Shown here piece by piece: positions 37,098 through 46,229 of a DNA stretch of 64,000 nucleotides. This DNA is from Simplicispira suum (GTDB lineage: Bacteria; Pseudomonadota; Gammaproteobacteria; Burkholderiales; Burkholderiaceae_C): positions 1,426,001 through 1,490,000 of the forward strand of contig NZ_CP027669.1 in assembly GCF_003008595.1 (NCBI RefSeq), in the 5' to 3' direction. The notes under the pieces are model-generated. The model saw only the letters and a list, made by a program, of their open reading frames with translations, was not told the origin of the DNA and did no database searches. Each line of letters starts with the position of its first letter. The first letter of the stretch is position 1. The translations under genes and the position numbers were made by a program.

Positions 37098-37116
37098 CAG
37101 AAATTACACATTTCTG
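37098..37116. promoter_or_regulatory. Inverted repeat between the channel and the GGDEF-EAL gene
   Basis: CAGAAAT-TACAC-ATTTCTG, a perfect 7-bp inverted repeat with a 5-base spacer, in the divergent promoter region. Possible operator; the protein binding it is unknown. Confidence 0.35.
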
Positions 37117-37199
37117 TCACGATGGTGGACACCCTATCCTGGCCCTTGTTCACGCGCTTGTGCTCTTTCTGAAGCCGCCCGAACATCCGGGAGAGCCCT

Positions 37200-39704
37200 T
37201 TGAACCAGCAACTCCCTTTTTTCAGCCCCCTGGCGCTGCAGGACGCTCTCAAGCTGTCCCGGGAGATGTTGGAGCATCTCCCGGTGGGCATTGCCCTGTT
37301 CGACCCCGAACTGCGTCTCTTGTCCGTCAACCGCCTGGCCATCGAGATGCTGGAGTTTCCGAAGGAAATGTTCTCCGGCGAGATGCCCACGCTGGAAGAT
37401 TTGCTGTACTTCAATGCCTGCCGTGGCGAGTATGGCCCCGGCGACCCGCACGAACAGACCCGCAAGCGCATGGAGCTGGCATTGAGGCTCGAACCGCACC
37501 GCTTTGTCCGCAAGCGCCCCGACGGCATGGTGCTCGACGTCATTGGCGCACCCCTGCCCGGCGGCGGCTTCGTCAGCATCTACACCGACATCACAGAGCA
37601 CGAGCGCAATGCCACGGCCATGCGCGACCAGGCGCTGTACCTGCGCAGCGTACTGGCACACCTGCCACAGGGCATCTCGGTATTTGACGAACAATTGCGT
37701 CTCAAATGCTGGAACGACAAATTTCTCGAGGTGCTCGACCTGCCGCCAGAAGGGGTCTATGCCGATGTGCCGTTCGAAGACCTGATCCGCTACCCAGCCA
37801 GACGCGGTGAGTTCGGCCCAGGAGACCCCGAAGCCTACGTGCAACAGCGGCGCGAATGGGCCCTGCGTTTTGAGCCCCACCGGCTCGAACGCACCCGGCC
37901 CACGGGCCGCACGCACCTGATCGAGGGATGCCCGATGCAGGCCGACGGGCGTACGGTGGGCTTCGTCAGCAGCTACATCGACATCACCGAAAACAAGGCG
38001 CGCGAGGCCGCCCTGACCGAGAAGAACGAACTGCTTCAAACCCTGGCCGACAACCTGCCTTGCGGCGTGAGCATCTTCGACAGGAATCTGCACCTGGTGC
38101 TGATGAACGACGAGGCCATCCGCCTGCTCGGCTTTAGCCGCGAGCTGGTCAACCAGTGTCCCCATTTTTCCGAACTGGCGCGCTTCAATGCCGAGCGCGG
38201 GGAATACGGCGCTGTGGATGTGGAGGCGTTCGTGGCCGATCTCACGGCCAAAGCGCTGCACCCCACGCACCATCGCTTGGAGCGTGTGCGACCCAACGGG
38301 GTCGTCATTGATCTGGTGGGGGCACCCATACCGCACGGTGGTTTTGTCACCCTCTACTCCGACGTTACCGAGCAGCGAAACGCCGCCCGCGCCATCGAAC
38401 GCCTGGCGCACCATGACACCCTGACCGGCCTGGCCAACCGCTACGCGCTGGAGGCACGCCTGGACCAGCTCGTGGCCGACGCGCGGCGCCACAACCGCCG
38501 ACTGGCCGTGCTGTTCCTGGACATGGACAACTTCAAGGGCATCAACGACAGCATGGGCCACGGCGTGGGGGACGAGTTTCTGCGCGTGACGGCACAGCGC
38601 CTGCGCAGCGCCGTGCGCGAGAACGACATCGTGGCCCGGCTCGGCGGCGACGAGTTCGTGGTGGTGCTTTCAGACATGGGTGAGCCCCAGCATGCCCTGT
38701 CTGCAGCCACCAAGTTGCTTGAGCAGTTGTCCCAACCCGTCACCCTGGCCGGGCAGGAGCTGAGCCCATCGACCTCCATCGGCATCTGTTTTTTCCCGCA
38801 GGACGGACGCGACCGCGGCAGCCTGATGCAAAGCGCCGACATTGCCATGTACCAGGCGAAACAGATGGGCAAAGGCACTTACCGGTGCTTCGACCCGGCC
38901 ATGATGGAAGTGGCCACCCAGCGCGCGGCCATGGAACGGGCGCTGAAGGAAGCGGTTGCATGCAAGCGCTTCGAGGTGCACTACCAGCCACTGGTGGACT
39001 GCCGCTCCCGCGCCGTGTTGGGCTGCGAGGCCCTGATTCGTTGGCAACACCCCGACGGCCATTGGATCGCGCCGCTGGATTTCATTCCCCTGGCAGAGGA
39101 GCTGGGCCTGATCAACCAGGTGGGCGAGCAGGTCCTGCAGCTTGCCTGCAGCGCCCTGGCGCAATGGCACCGCGAGGGACACGCGCATCTGGGCATGTCG
39201 GTCAATCTCAGCGCGGTGCAGTTGCGCAATCCGCTCCTGCCCGAACAGATCGCCGACATACTGCACATGAATGGCTTGCCTGGCACCGCCTTGACGCTGG
39301 AGATCACGGAATCCGTTGCCATGCAGGACCCCCAGACCAGCATCCATCGGCTGGAGCAAATTCGCGCCCTGGGCGTGCGCCTGGCCATGGACGACTTCGG
39401 CACCGGCTACTCCTCGCTCGCCTATCTCCAGCGGCTTCCACTGAATATTCTCAAGCTCGACCGCAGCTTTGTGCAGGAGATGGAAACCAATCCCAACGAC
39501 GCCGCCATCTGCACTGCCTCCATCGGCCTGGCACACCATCTCGGTCTGATTGTGGTGGCCGAAGGCGTGGAGACTGAGGCGCAACATGCCTTCCTCGACA
39601 GCCTGGGCTGTGACGTGTGCCAGGGCTACCTGTTCAGCCGCCCACTGCCCGGCGACGCGCTGCGGCAATGGCTGGGCGGCCTGCCGGGTGGCAGCACGGC
39701 GTGA
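37200..39704 (+). CDS. PAS-GGDEF-EAL cyclic di-GMP signalling protein
   Basis: 834-residue soluble protein with three related PAS-like modules (residues about 15-130, 140-270 and 275-400; each begins like LEHLPVGIALFDPELRL and ends in YxDIT), then a diguanylate cyclase domain with intact GGDEF at about residues 482-486, then an EAL phosphodiesterase domain with E610 in EALIRW and DDFGTGYSSLAYL. Both catalytic motifs are intact, so it may be bifunctional. No TM helix: it senses a cytoplasmic signal. It starts at TTG after GGGAGAG. Confidence 0.93.
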   Translation: MNQQLPFFSPLALQDALKLSREMLEHLPVGIALFDPELRLLSVNRLAIEMLEFPKEMFSGEMPTLEDLLYFNACRGEYGPGDPHEQTRKRMELALRLEPHRFVRKRPDGMVLDVIGAPLPGGGFVSIYTDITEHERNATAMRDQALYLRSVLAHLPQGISVFDEQLRLKCWNDKFLEVLDLPPEGVYADVPFEDLIRYPARRGEFGPGDPEAYVQQRREWALRFEPHRLERTRPTGRTHLIEGCPMQADGRTVGFVSSYIDITENKAREAALTEKNELLQTLADNLPCGVSIFDRNLHLVLMNDEAIRLLGFSRELVNQCPHFSELARFNAERGEYGAVDVEAFVADLTAKALHPTHHRLERVRPNGVVIDLVGAPIPHGGFVTLYSDVTEQRNAARAIERLAHHDTLTGLANRYALEARLDQLVADARRHNRRLAVLFLDMDNFKGINDSMGHGVGDEFLRVTAQRLRSAVRENDIVARLGGDEFVVVLSDMGEPQHALSAATKLLEQLSQPVTLAGQELSPSTSIGICFFPQDGRDRGSLMQSADIAMYQAKQMGKGTYRCFDPAMMEVATQRAAMERALKEAVACKRFEVHYQPLVDCRSRAVLGCEALIRWQHPDGHWIAPLDFIPLAEELGLINQVGEQVLQLACSALAQWHREGHAHLGMSVNLSAVQLRNPLLPEQIADILHMNGLPGTALTLEITESVAMQDPQTSIHRLEQIRALGVRLAMDDFGTGYSSLAYLQRLPLNILKLDRSFVQEMETNPNDAAICTASIGLAHHLGLIVVAEGVETEAQHAFLDSLGCDVCQGYLFSRPLPGDALRQWLGGLPGGSTA

Positions 39705-39857
39705 GCAAGGGCCTGCCTTGCCCTGACCCGCCCTGCAGACACAGTAGTACAAATAGAAACGCCGTTTTCTATAGGCAGTGTTCCAATCGCCCGGCACAGC
39801 GCGGTGGCCCCCAACGGTTCGCCGGCGCATCATTCGTTTTCAAGAAGGATTTTTGAG

Positions 39858-41377
39858 ATGCCCCCCACCCCCGGTTTGATTCCTGCGCACTCGCGCGCCA
39901 CAAGCCCTTTGCGAACCGCTGTGGCCCTGGGCTGCGTCCTGGTGGCCCTGGCGGGCTGTGGCGGCGGCTCTGGCGACACGGCGCAGCCACCCGCAACCAA
40001 CCTCGCGGCACCCACGAACTTCACGGTGAGCAACCTCGGAACCTTCGGATGGAGCGCCACACCTGGCGCCACCCGCTATGAACTGTTTGTGGACCCGGAC
40101 GGCACGGGCCCGCTGGAAGAGGCCAAGGCAGACGACTACAACCAAGCCACCGGCACCGGTTTTACCTACTCTCAAGCGGGAATTCAACAGATTGCAGGAT
40201 CCCTCCATGCAACCGCCTCTGCGTCCAGCCTGGCAGCAAGCCTCAACGCCTACTACCGCCTGCGCGCGTGCGACGCCAGCAGTTGCGGCGCTTTTACGGC
40301 GGCGAAGACCTATGACATAGTCAATGCCATCAGCCATGAATTCCCCTCGGGACGTGCCCCCAGCAAATTTACCTACGGTTTGGACGGCTATCCACGACTG
40401 TCCAAGGACGGCCTGACATTGGCCATCGGCCAGTCGAGCCCCGCCGCCGACTCTGCTGTGTACGTTTTCATGCGCCCCAGCAGCGCGCAACCATGGCAGC
40501 CACAAACGGTTCTGCGCTCCGGCAAGAGCTATTTCGGGGAGAAGGTCGCGCTCTCCTCGGACGGCAGCACCCTGGCCATACAAGGAATGGAACCAACCAA
40601 CGGCAATGTCAATGCGCTCACTAGTGTGGTGTACCTCTACCAACGCAACGGCAGTACCTGGGATCAGCAAGCCTATCTGGAAGCACCCACCGCACCCTCG
40701 GCATGCCCACAACCATGCCGCGCTGGGAGCATTGGCCATTTGGCGCTGTCTGCCAATGGCAACCTGCTTGCGACATCGCTGAGCTTCAACACACCCGCAG
40801 GCGTCGGTTCCACATCCATTGGCGCCGTAGTGACCTACGTTCGCAATGGAACATCGTGGTCTCAACAAGCCTTGCTGGAAACGGGCGGCAAATCTGTGGA
40901 TCTATTGGCTCTGGCAGCAGACGGCAAAACCTTGGCAGTGAATCAAGGCGCTTTTTATCTTGGCGCCCTTTCACCACAGACGACCACCCTTTCGCGCTGG
41001 TCTTTACCCAGCAAAATGGCACGTGGAGCCAGCAAGCCCGCATTCCCGTTGGCATTGTGTACCTGGTGACTGTTGGGGCTAGCTCGCTCAGCACCATGGA
41101 GCTGTCTGGCGATGGCAACACCCTCGCCATCCTTGCCAGCAATGATCCTGGGCGTCAGCCCCCAGAACTCGACATCAAGCCAGCGGATCTCTCGTGCGGC
41201 CCGATGGTGGGCAGCTTGTATATGGCACTGTATGCACGCAATAGCAGCACATGGCAACGGCAAGCCGCGATCTCGCGCGAGAATGCAGACTCCTGGGCAC
41301 TGGCCAGCGACGGCAACGCCGTGTTCTACGGCAACGCACTGTTCACGCGCAGCAACGGCACCTGGGCTTGCCCTTGA
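39858..41377 (+). pseudogene. Beta-propeller-like lipoprotein gene with an internal frameshift
   Basis: The ATG at 39858 starts a lipoprotein (signal with LVALAGC lipobox) followed by a repeated pattern YxRNGSTWxQQA in alternation with LSxDGxTLAI, as in FG-GAP or WD-type propellers. The first frame runs to a stop at 41069, but its repeat pattern ends near 40950; from there the same pattern continues in the frame one base back (TQQNGTWSQQA, YARNSSTWQRQA) to 41377. The switch lies at a T5 run (40952-40956), which suggests loss of one T. It may be a real mutation, a sequencing error or slippage; the intact product would be about 500 residues. Confidence 0.75.
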
Positions 41378-41473
41378 TCGGCTGCTGCGCGAGGGGCCTG
41401 CCGAGCTTTGAGGCCAGACAAAGCGCGGCTCGATCTCCCCGGTGACATCGGGCCCTGCATTAGCATCGGCCCC

Positions 41474-42406
41474 ATGTCCGACACGCGCAAGTCCCATCTC
41501 GACGCCCTCTCCATTTCCATCCTCCTGGCCTGCTGCCTGTTCTGGGGCTTTCAACAGGTACTGGTCAAAGCCACCGTAACCGAAGTGGCGCCCGTGTTCC
41601 AGGCCTTTGTGCGCTTTGCCATAGCGAGCGCCGCCGTGCTGCTGTGGTGTCTGTGGCGCGGCGTACCTGTGAGCCCCCGGCACGAGAGCCGCGCAGCGCT
41701 TTGGGGCGGCCTGCTGGCCGGGGCGCTGTTTGCCGGCGAGTTTGCATGCATCTATATCGGTTTGCAGTACACGCAGGCTTCGCGCCTGACCGTGTTTTTG
41801 TACTGCGCGCCCTTCTGGGTGGCACTGATCCTGCCGCGCTTCGTCGCCGGCGAAGGACTGCGCGGCTGGCAATGGGTCGGCCTGGCTGTGGCCTTCGTCG
41901 GCGCGGCGCTGGCGCTGGGAGACGGTCTGTGGCATCCCGCTGTGCAAACCCAGCCGCTGGCTTGGCTGGGCGACCTGCTGGGCCTGGCTGCAGGCCTGAT
42001 GTGGGCGCTGACCACCGTGGTGATCCGCAGCACGCCCGTTGGCCGCATCGCCCCCGCCAAACAATTGCTCTACCAGGTGGGAATGAGCACCGCCGTGCTT
42101 CCCTTTCTGTCGCTGGCGCTGGGCGAGACCTGGTCTTTGCAACTGAGCGGCTTTGCCTGGACCTCGCTGCTGCTGCAGTCGCTGGTGGGGGCGTTTGCCA
42201 GCTACCTGGCGTGGATGTGGATGCTGGCGCACTACAACGCCACCAAGATGTCGTCCTTTGTCTTTTTGACGCCGGTGTTTGCCTTGCTCTTTGGCGCGTT
42301 CTGGCTCGGCGAGACCATTACCCCCGGCCTGCTGGCGGCACTGACGCTGGTGGCGGTGGGCATCATCGTCGTCAACCGCCGGCCGCGCATGGCGGCGGGC
42401 GCCTAG
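41474..42406 (+). CDS. EamA-family (drug/metabolite) transporter
   Basis: 310-residue inner-membrane protein with about ten TM helices in two EamA repeats: residues about 15-150 (LLACCLFWGFQQVLVKATV) and 165-300 (GLAAGLMWALTTVVIRST, LVGAFASYLAWMWMLA, with GETITPGLLAALTLVAVGI). These proteins usually export amino acids, nucleosides or other metabolites; substrate unknown. It follows the frameshifted lipoprotein gene by about 96 bp and converges with pssA across a repeat. Confidence 0.9.
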   Translation: MSDTRKSHLDALSISILLACCLFWGFQQVLVKATVTEVAPVFQAFVRFAIASAAVLLWCLWRGVPVSPRHESRAALWGGLLAGALFAGEFACIYIGLQYTQASRLTVFLYCAPFWVALILPRFVAGEGLRGWQWVGLAVAFVGAALALGDGLWHPAVQTQPLAWLGDLLGLAAGLMWALTTVVIRSTPVGRIAPAKQLLYQVGMSTAVLPFLSLALGETWSLQLSGFAWTSLLLQSLVGAFASYLAWMWMLAHYNATKMSSFVFLTPVFALLFGAFWLGETITPGLLAALTLVAVGIIVVNRRPRMAAGA

Positions 42407-42489
42407 GTACGCCACCGACGCGCGGGCCCGCACCGAACTGCAAAGACCCTTCGGTTCAACTCAGGGGTGGCCTGCATGGCGCAGAACGC

Positions 42490-42547
42490 TATTTAATAGA
42501 TAGCTATCAACGCTTACCCAATAAGCGCCAGAGGCCTAAAAACCCTA
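42490..42547 (+). repeat. Interspersed palindrome between EamA gene and pssA
   Basis: tagatagctatcaacgctta followed by ataagcgccagaggcctaa, lying between converging genes. Its outer edge reaches the pssA stop at 42545-42547, where a 15-base palindrome (ccctaaattttaggg) also occurs. Confidence 0.75.
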
Positions 42548-43177
42548 AATTTTAGGGATGCGAATGCGGCTGATCATCAAGGAGCCCGACAGCGCGAACA
42601 CCAGCACCAGCGGGTGCAGGCCCCAGCCCGCCACATGCCACTGGCCAAACCACAGCGTTTCGCGCACTGCGCCCATCGCTGCAGCAACGGCCAGCAGGGC
42701 CACCAGCGCGATCGAGGTGGGAATGGGGGTGCCTTCGAAATACTTCACCTTGCCGTCGTCCCCCGAAAGCGTTTCGGCGGTGACGTTGTAGCGCGCCAGG
42801 CGCGAGACGCCACAGGCTACGAAATACGCCAGCACGATGCGGTCCCACCCGCCCTGCATGCCGCAGGCATAGGCCAGTACAGCGGGGGCCACGCCAAACG
42901 AGATCACATCGGCCAGCGAATCGAGCTCGCGCCCCATGGCCGAGCTTTTTTGCCGCCAGCGCGCCACGCGGCCATCGAGCACGTCGAAAATCAGCGCAGC
43001 CAGCACCAGCGCCGCCGCAAAGTACACATGGCGCAGGTCGCCGTTTTCCAGGTAAGTCATGGCGGAAAACAATGCGCCCACACCGCAGACGGCATTGCCC
43101 AGCGTGAACCAGTCGGCGAGGTGGAACTCGCGAATCATGGAGAAACGTTTGGGGCGGTCAGCAATCGGGTCGGTCAT
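42545..43177 (-). CDS. pssA: CDP-diacylglycerol-serine O-phosphatidyltransferase
   Basis: 210-residue inner-membrane enzyme making phosphatidylserine from CDP-diacylglycerol and serine. The CDP-alcohol phosphotransferase signature D-x2-D-G-x2-A-R-x8-G-x3-D-x3-D is complete (DVLDGRVARWRQKSSAMGREL then DSLAD). About six TM helices follow. Length and the FSMIREFHLADWFTLGNAVCG start match the PssA type II family. It lies downstream of acetoacetyl-CoA synthetase with an 80-bp gap; no functional link is evident. Confidence 0.93.
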   Translation of the reverse strand: MTDPIADRPKRFSMIREFHLADWFTLGNAVCGVGALFSAMTYLENGDLRHVYFAAALVLAALIFDVLDGRVARWRQKSSAMGRELDSLADVISFGVAPAVLAYACGMQGGWDRIVLAYFVACGVSRLARYNVTAETLSGDDGKVKYFEGTPIPTSIALVALLAVAAAMGAVRETLWFGQWHVAGWGLHPLVLVFALSGSLMISRIRIPKI

Positions 43178-43257
43178 GGGCTGCTTTGCGGCGGGTAGGA
43201 GTAGGCCATTATGAAAGCGCTCCATTGGCGCCCGGTGTAGTCCGGCGCCGCAGCGCC

Positions 43258-45414
43258 TCAGCCCTGCGCTGCGCGCTCTGCCGCAAACGCCACGTACCAG
43301 TCCAGGCACCCGGGGTTCGCCATGGCGTCCTTGTTGACCACTTTGTCGAGCGGCTGGCCCAGCAGCATCTTCTTGATCGGCAGCTCCTGCTTTTTGCCGC
43401 TGAGCGTGCGCGGCACCTCGGGCACGGCGAAGATGTCGTCGGGCACGAAGCGCGGGCTCAGTGCGGTGCGCACGGCGTTGTTGATGCGCGCGCGCAGCGC
43501 GTCGGTAAGCGTGTGGCCCGCTCGCAGCACCACAAAGAGCGGCATGTAGCTCTCGCGCCCCAGGTATTCCAGATCCACCACCAGGCTGTCGAGCACCTCC
43601 GGCAGGGCTTCCACGGCGCTGTAGATTTCGCTCGTGCCCATGCGCAGGCCATGGCGGTTGATGGTGGCGTCCGAGCGGCCGTAAATCACGCAGCCAGGGT
43701 GCTCGGCACTGCCGATCTCGATCCAGTCGCCGTGGCGCCAGACGGCGCCCATCTCGGGCGGCCCGTCGCCGCCACCGGGCAGGCGCCCGTGGCCCGCAGG
43801 AAAGCTGTCGAAGTAGCTCGACAGGTAGCGTTCGCCAAAGGGATGGCCCCCACGCTCCCCCACTGCGTGTGGGTCGCTGCCCCCCGAGGGGGCCTTCGCA
43901 GCTTGGGGCGGCCCGGCGCTGCTCACGTCCCCCCACAGGTACAGCGGCATCGACGGGATGGGCTGCGTGCAGACCAGTTCACCGACAGCGTCCAGTACCG
44001 GCTGGCCGTTGCTGTCCCAGGCCTCGACAGCGGCGCCCAGCATGCGGCACTGCATGCGGCCGGGGATTTGCGGCAGCTCGCAGTTGCCGCCAATGAAGGC
44101 GCCGGCAAAGTCGGTGCCCCCCGAGATGTTGGCCCACCAGATGCCATCTTCCCGGTTGCCATCGACCCCCGCCGCCGCCATGAAGCGCGTGCCCCATTGC
44201 TGCACTTCGGCCGACAGTGGCGAGCCGGTGGAGCCCAGCGCGCGGATGCGGGTCAGATCGCCGCACTGGGCAGGCGAGATTCCGGCCTTCATGCAGTTGG
44301 CGTAGAAGGCCGCGCCCGCGCCAAAGAAGCTCACCCCGGTGTCAGAAGCAAAACGCCACAGCTGCGTCCAGTCGGGCGCGTCTTTGGATCCGCCGGGGTT
44401 GCCGTCAAAAATGGCGCAGGTGGTTCCCAGCAGCAGGCCCGCCATCTGCGCATTCCACATCACCCAGCCGGTCGAGCTGTACCAGTGGTAGCGCTCGCCC
44501 CAGCTGTTGGGCGCGTAGCTGCAGCCAATGTCGTTGTGCAGGGCGCCCAGCTCCATCAGCACCAGCAGCATGCCGCCATGGCCATGGACGATGGGCTTGG
44601 GCAGGCCGGTGGTACCGCTGGAATAGACGATCCACAGCGGGTGGTCAAAGGGCAACCACATCGGCTCAAAACCCTCAACCTCAGCATCATTTTGGCCGCT
44701 AGCGCTTGTCCAGCTTGTGCATCCAGCTACAGAAACAGAAGCATCCAGGTTGCCCACCACGACGCAGTGGCGCAGGCTGGGCAACTGCGCCCGCAGCTCG
44801 GCGAGCACCGGCAGGCGGTCGTGCTCGCGCCCGCCGTGGATCACACCATCGACGCCAATCAGCACCGTGGGTTCGATCTGCCGGAAGCGGTCCAGCACCG
44901 CCTGCGTTCCCATGTCGGGGGCGCAAATGCTCCAGACGCCGCCAATGGCCGCCGTGGCCAGCAGCGCGACGGCAGCTTCAGGAATGTTGGGCAGGTAGGC
45001 CGCCACGCGATCGCCCGGCTGCACGCCTGCGGCCTGCAGGTGCAGCGCGAGCGAGGCCACCTGGCGGCGCAGCTCGGGCCAGGAGAGTTCGCGCTGCGCG
45101 CCGCGCTCGTTGCTGGCCACGATGGCTGGCATGCCGGCGGCGTGCGCGCCATCGACATGGCGCAGCACCTGGCGCGCATAGTTCAGCTGCGCGCCGGGAA
45201 ACCACACCGCGCCTGGCATGGCGTTTTTGGCCAACACGCCCAAATGCGGCGTCGGCGACTGGATGTCGAAGAACTCCCAGATGCTTTGCCAGAACACGTC
45301 GAGATCGGTCGTGGACCAGCGCCAGAGCGCGTCGTAGTCGCCAAAGTGCAGGCCACGCTCGGCGCGCAGCCAGTCCTGGTAGAGGCGAATCTGGGGAATG
45401 TGGGGCGCTTGCAT
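43258..45414 (-). CDS. Acetoacetyl-CoA synthetase, with in-frame extra segments
   Basis: 718-residue acyl-adenylate-forming ligase joining acetoacetate to CoA with ATP. The adenylation P-loop is YSSGTTGLPKPI; YHWYSSTGWVMWN and the catalytic Lys in LSGKKQELPIKK are family features. Homologues are usually about 650 residues; the excess maps to three insertions that are missing from what I expect of the family: near 44688-44745, 43845-43926 and 43743-43800, two of which look like repeat elements. It is divergent from the TetR gene and would use the acetoacetate made by the fumarylacetoacetase at 51139. Confidence 0.9.
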   Translation of the reverse strand: MQAPHIPQIRLYQDWLRAERGLHFGDYDALWRWSTTDLDVFWQSIWEFFDIQSPTPHLGVLAKNAMPGAVWFPGAQLNYARQVLRHVDGAHAAGMPAIVASNERGAQRELSWPELRRQVASLALHLQAAGVQPGDRVAAYLPNIPEAAVALLATAAIGGVWSICAPDMGTQAVLDRFRQIEPTVLIGVDGVIHGGREHDRLPVLAELRAQLPSLRHCVVVGNLDASVSVAGCTSWTSASGQNDAEVEGFEPMWLPFDHPLWIVYSSGTTGLPKPIVHGHGGMLLVLMELGALHNDIGCSYAPNSWGERYHWYSSTGWVMWNAQMAGLLLGTTCAIFDGNPGGSKDAPDWTQLWRFASDTGVSFFGAGAAFYANCMKAGISPAQCGDLTRIRALGSTGSPLSAEVQQWGTRFMAAAGVDGNREDGIWWANISGGTDFAGAFIGGNCELPQIPGRMQCRMLGAAVEAWDSNGQPVLDAVGELVCTQPIPSMPLYLWGDVSSAGPPQAAKAPSGGSDPHAVGERGGHPFGERYLSSYFDSFPAGHGRLPGGGDGPPEMGAVWRHGDWIEIGSAEHPGCVIYGRSDATINRHGLRMGTSEIYSAVEALPEVLDSLVVDLEYLGRESYMPLFVVLRAGHTLTDALRARINNAVRTALSPRFVPDDIFAVPEVPRTLSGKKQELPIKKMLLGQPLDKVVNKDAMANPGCLDWYVAFAAERAAQG
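43845..43926. repeat. GC-rich repeat inserted in frame in the acetoacetyl-CoA synthetase gene
   Basis: ggcccccacgctcccccact ... cccccgagggggccttcgc ... ggggcggcccggcgctgctc. I recall this G/C-rich motif as a common interspersed repeat in Comamonadaceae. It adds about 27 residues (SSAGPPQAAKAP, GGSDPHAVGER) between the WGD and GERY parts of the enzyme without breaking the frame. Confidence 0.6.
44688..44745 (-). repeat. Interspersed palindrome inserted in frame in the acetoacetyl-CoA synthetase gene
   Basis: ttttggccgctagcgcttgt followed by gtgcatccagctacag is a diverged reverse copy of the family found elsewhere between genes. It encodes about 19 extra residues (AGCTSWTSASGQNDAE) ahead of the adenylation P-loop. 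Confidence 0.6.
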
Positions 45415-45459
45415 AGGCTCTTGAGGGTAGCGCCACAGACGCGGCGATGCGACTAGGGT

Positions 45460-45496
45460 TTGTACGGTTGTACAAGGGTTTTGTACGAGCGTTCAA
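45460..45496. promoter_or_regulatory. Two tandem TetR operators in the divergent promoter region
   Basis: Site 1, 45460-45475, is TTGTAC-GGTT-GTACAA (perfect arms). Site 2, 45481-45496, is TTGTAC-GAGC-GTTCAA (one mismatch). They start exactly 21 bp apart, two helical turns, and the second ends 9 bp before the TetR start. They probably bind the TetR product and control both the synthetase gene and the tetR/TRAP operon. Confidence 0.7.
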
Positions 45497-45505
45497 TATC
45501 TGGAC

Positions 45506-46207
45506 ATGCCGACGCTCACACGCCCGCGCACACGCCGCGCAAAACCCGCCACTGGCGAGCGACCTGATCGCCGCGCGGCCATTCTGCTGGCTGCAGAAAT
45601 GCTGTTTGCCGAGCATGGCTACCACGCCGTATCCATCCGGCAGATTGCCCAGAAGGCCGACGTGCCACTGGCGCTGGTGGGCTATTACTTTGGCCAGAAG
45701 CACGAGCTGTTTCACGCCATCTTTGCGCATTGGCGCAGCACCATCTCCGAGCGCCTGGCGCTGTTGGCGCAGGCCGAGACGAGTCCACGCGATGGCCACT
45801 ACCTGGGTCGCATCGTGCACGCCTTTGTGCAGCCGGTGTTGCAGCTGCGTGCCAGCAGCGAAGGCGAGTACTACGCCCTGCTGGTGGCGCGCGAGTTGCT
45901 GTACCGCACCCCTGGCACCGAACAGGTGCTGGCCGACTTCTTTGACCCCATGGCCCACGCCTTCATTGCGGCGCTGCAGGCGGCCTGCCCCGGCAGCACG
46001 CGCGCCCAGACCGCCTGGGCCTACCAGTTCACCATGGGCGCGCTGCTGCACCACCTGATCGATCACCGCGTCGAGCGCTTGTCGCTGGGCGCCAATACCC
46101 CCCACGACGCGCAGGCCGCGCCGCTGCTCACCGCCTTCATCACCGCTGGAATTGGCGCGCTGCTGCTGCCGGCGCCGCCGCTCACGCATCCTGTCGCAAC
46201 CGCTTGA
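45506..46207 (+). CDS. TetR-family regulator of the catabolic island
   Basis: 233-residue repressor. HTH residues about 22-70 (RRAAILLAAEMLFAEHGYHAVSIRQIAQKADVPLALVGYYFGQKHELF), then a helical ligand-binding domain. A basic N-terminal arm (RPRTRRAKPATGERPDRR) precedes the HTH. Divergent from acetoacetyl-CoA synthetase, and followed after 22 bp by TRAP and hydrolase genes in the same direction. Two operator-like palindromes lie just upstream. Its ligand may be the transported compound or a CoA ester (inference). Confidence 0.92.
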   Translation: MPTLTRPRTRRAKPATGERPDRRAAILLAAEMLFAEHGYHAVSIRQIAQKADVPLALVGYYFGQKHELFHAIFAHWRSTISERLALLAQAETSPRDGHYLGRIVHAFVQPVLQLRASSEGEYYALLVARELLYRTPGTEQVLADFFDPMAHAFIAALQAACPGSTRAQTAWAYQFTMGALLHHLIDHRVERLSLGANTPHDAQAAPLLTAFITAGIGALLLPAPPLTHPVATA

Positions 46208-46229
46208 TCCACCCACAAGGAGACTTCCT

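Noticed and set aside
40952-40956. Programmed -1 frameshift at the T run of the lipoprotein gene
   Set aside because: No canonical slippery heptamer with a following stem or pseudoknot is evident, so a simple indel is the better explanation, although slippage is not excluded.
42545-43936. 463-codon frame joining pssA to upstream sequence
   Set aside because: The upstream part is antisense-like noise in a different frame of the acetoacetyl-CoA synthetase gene; the PssA domain begins at the ATG at 43177.
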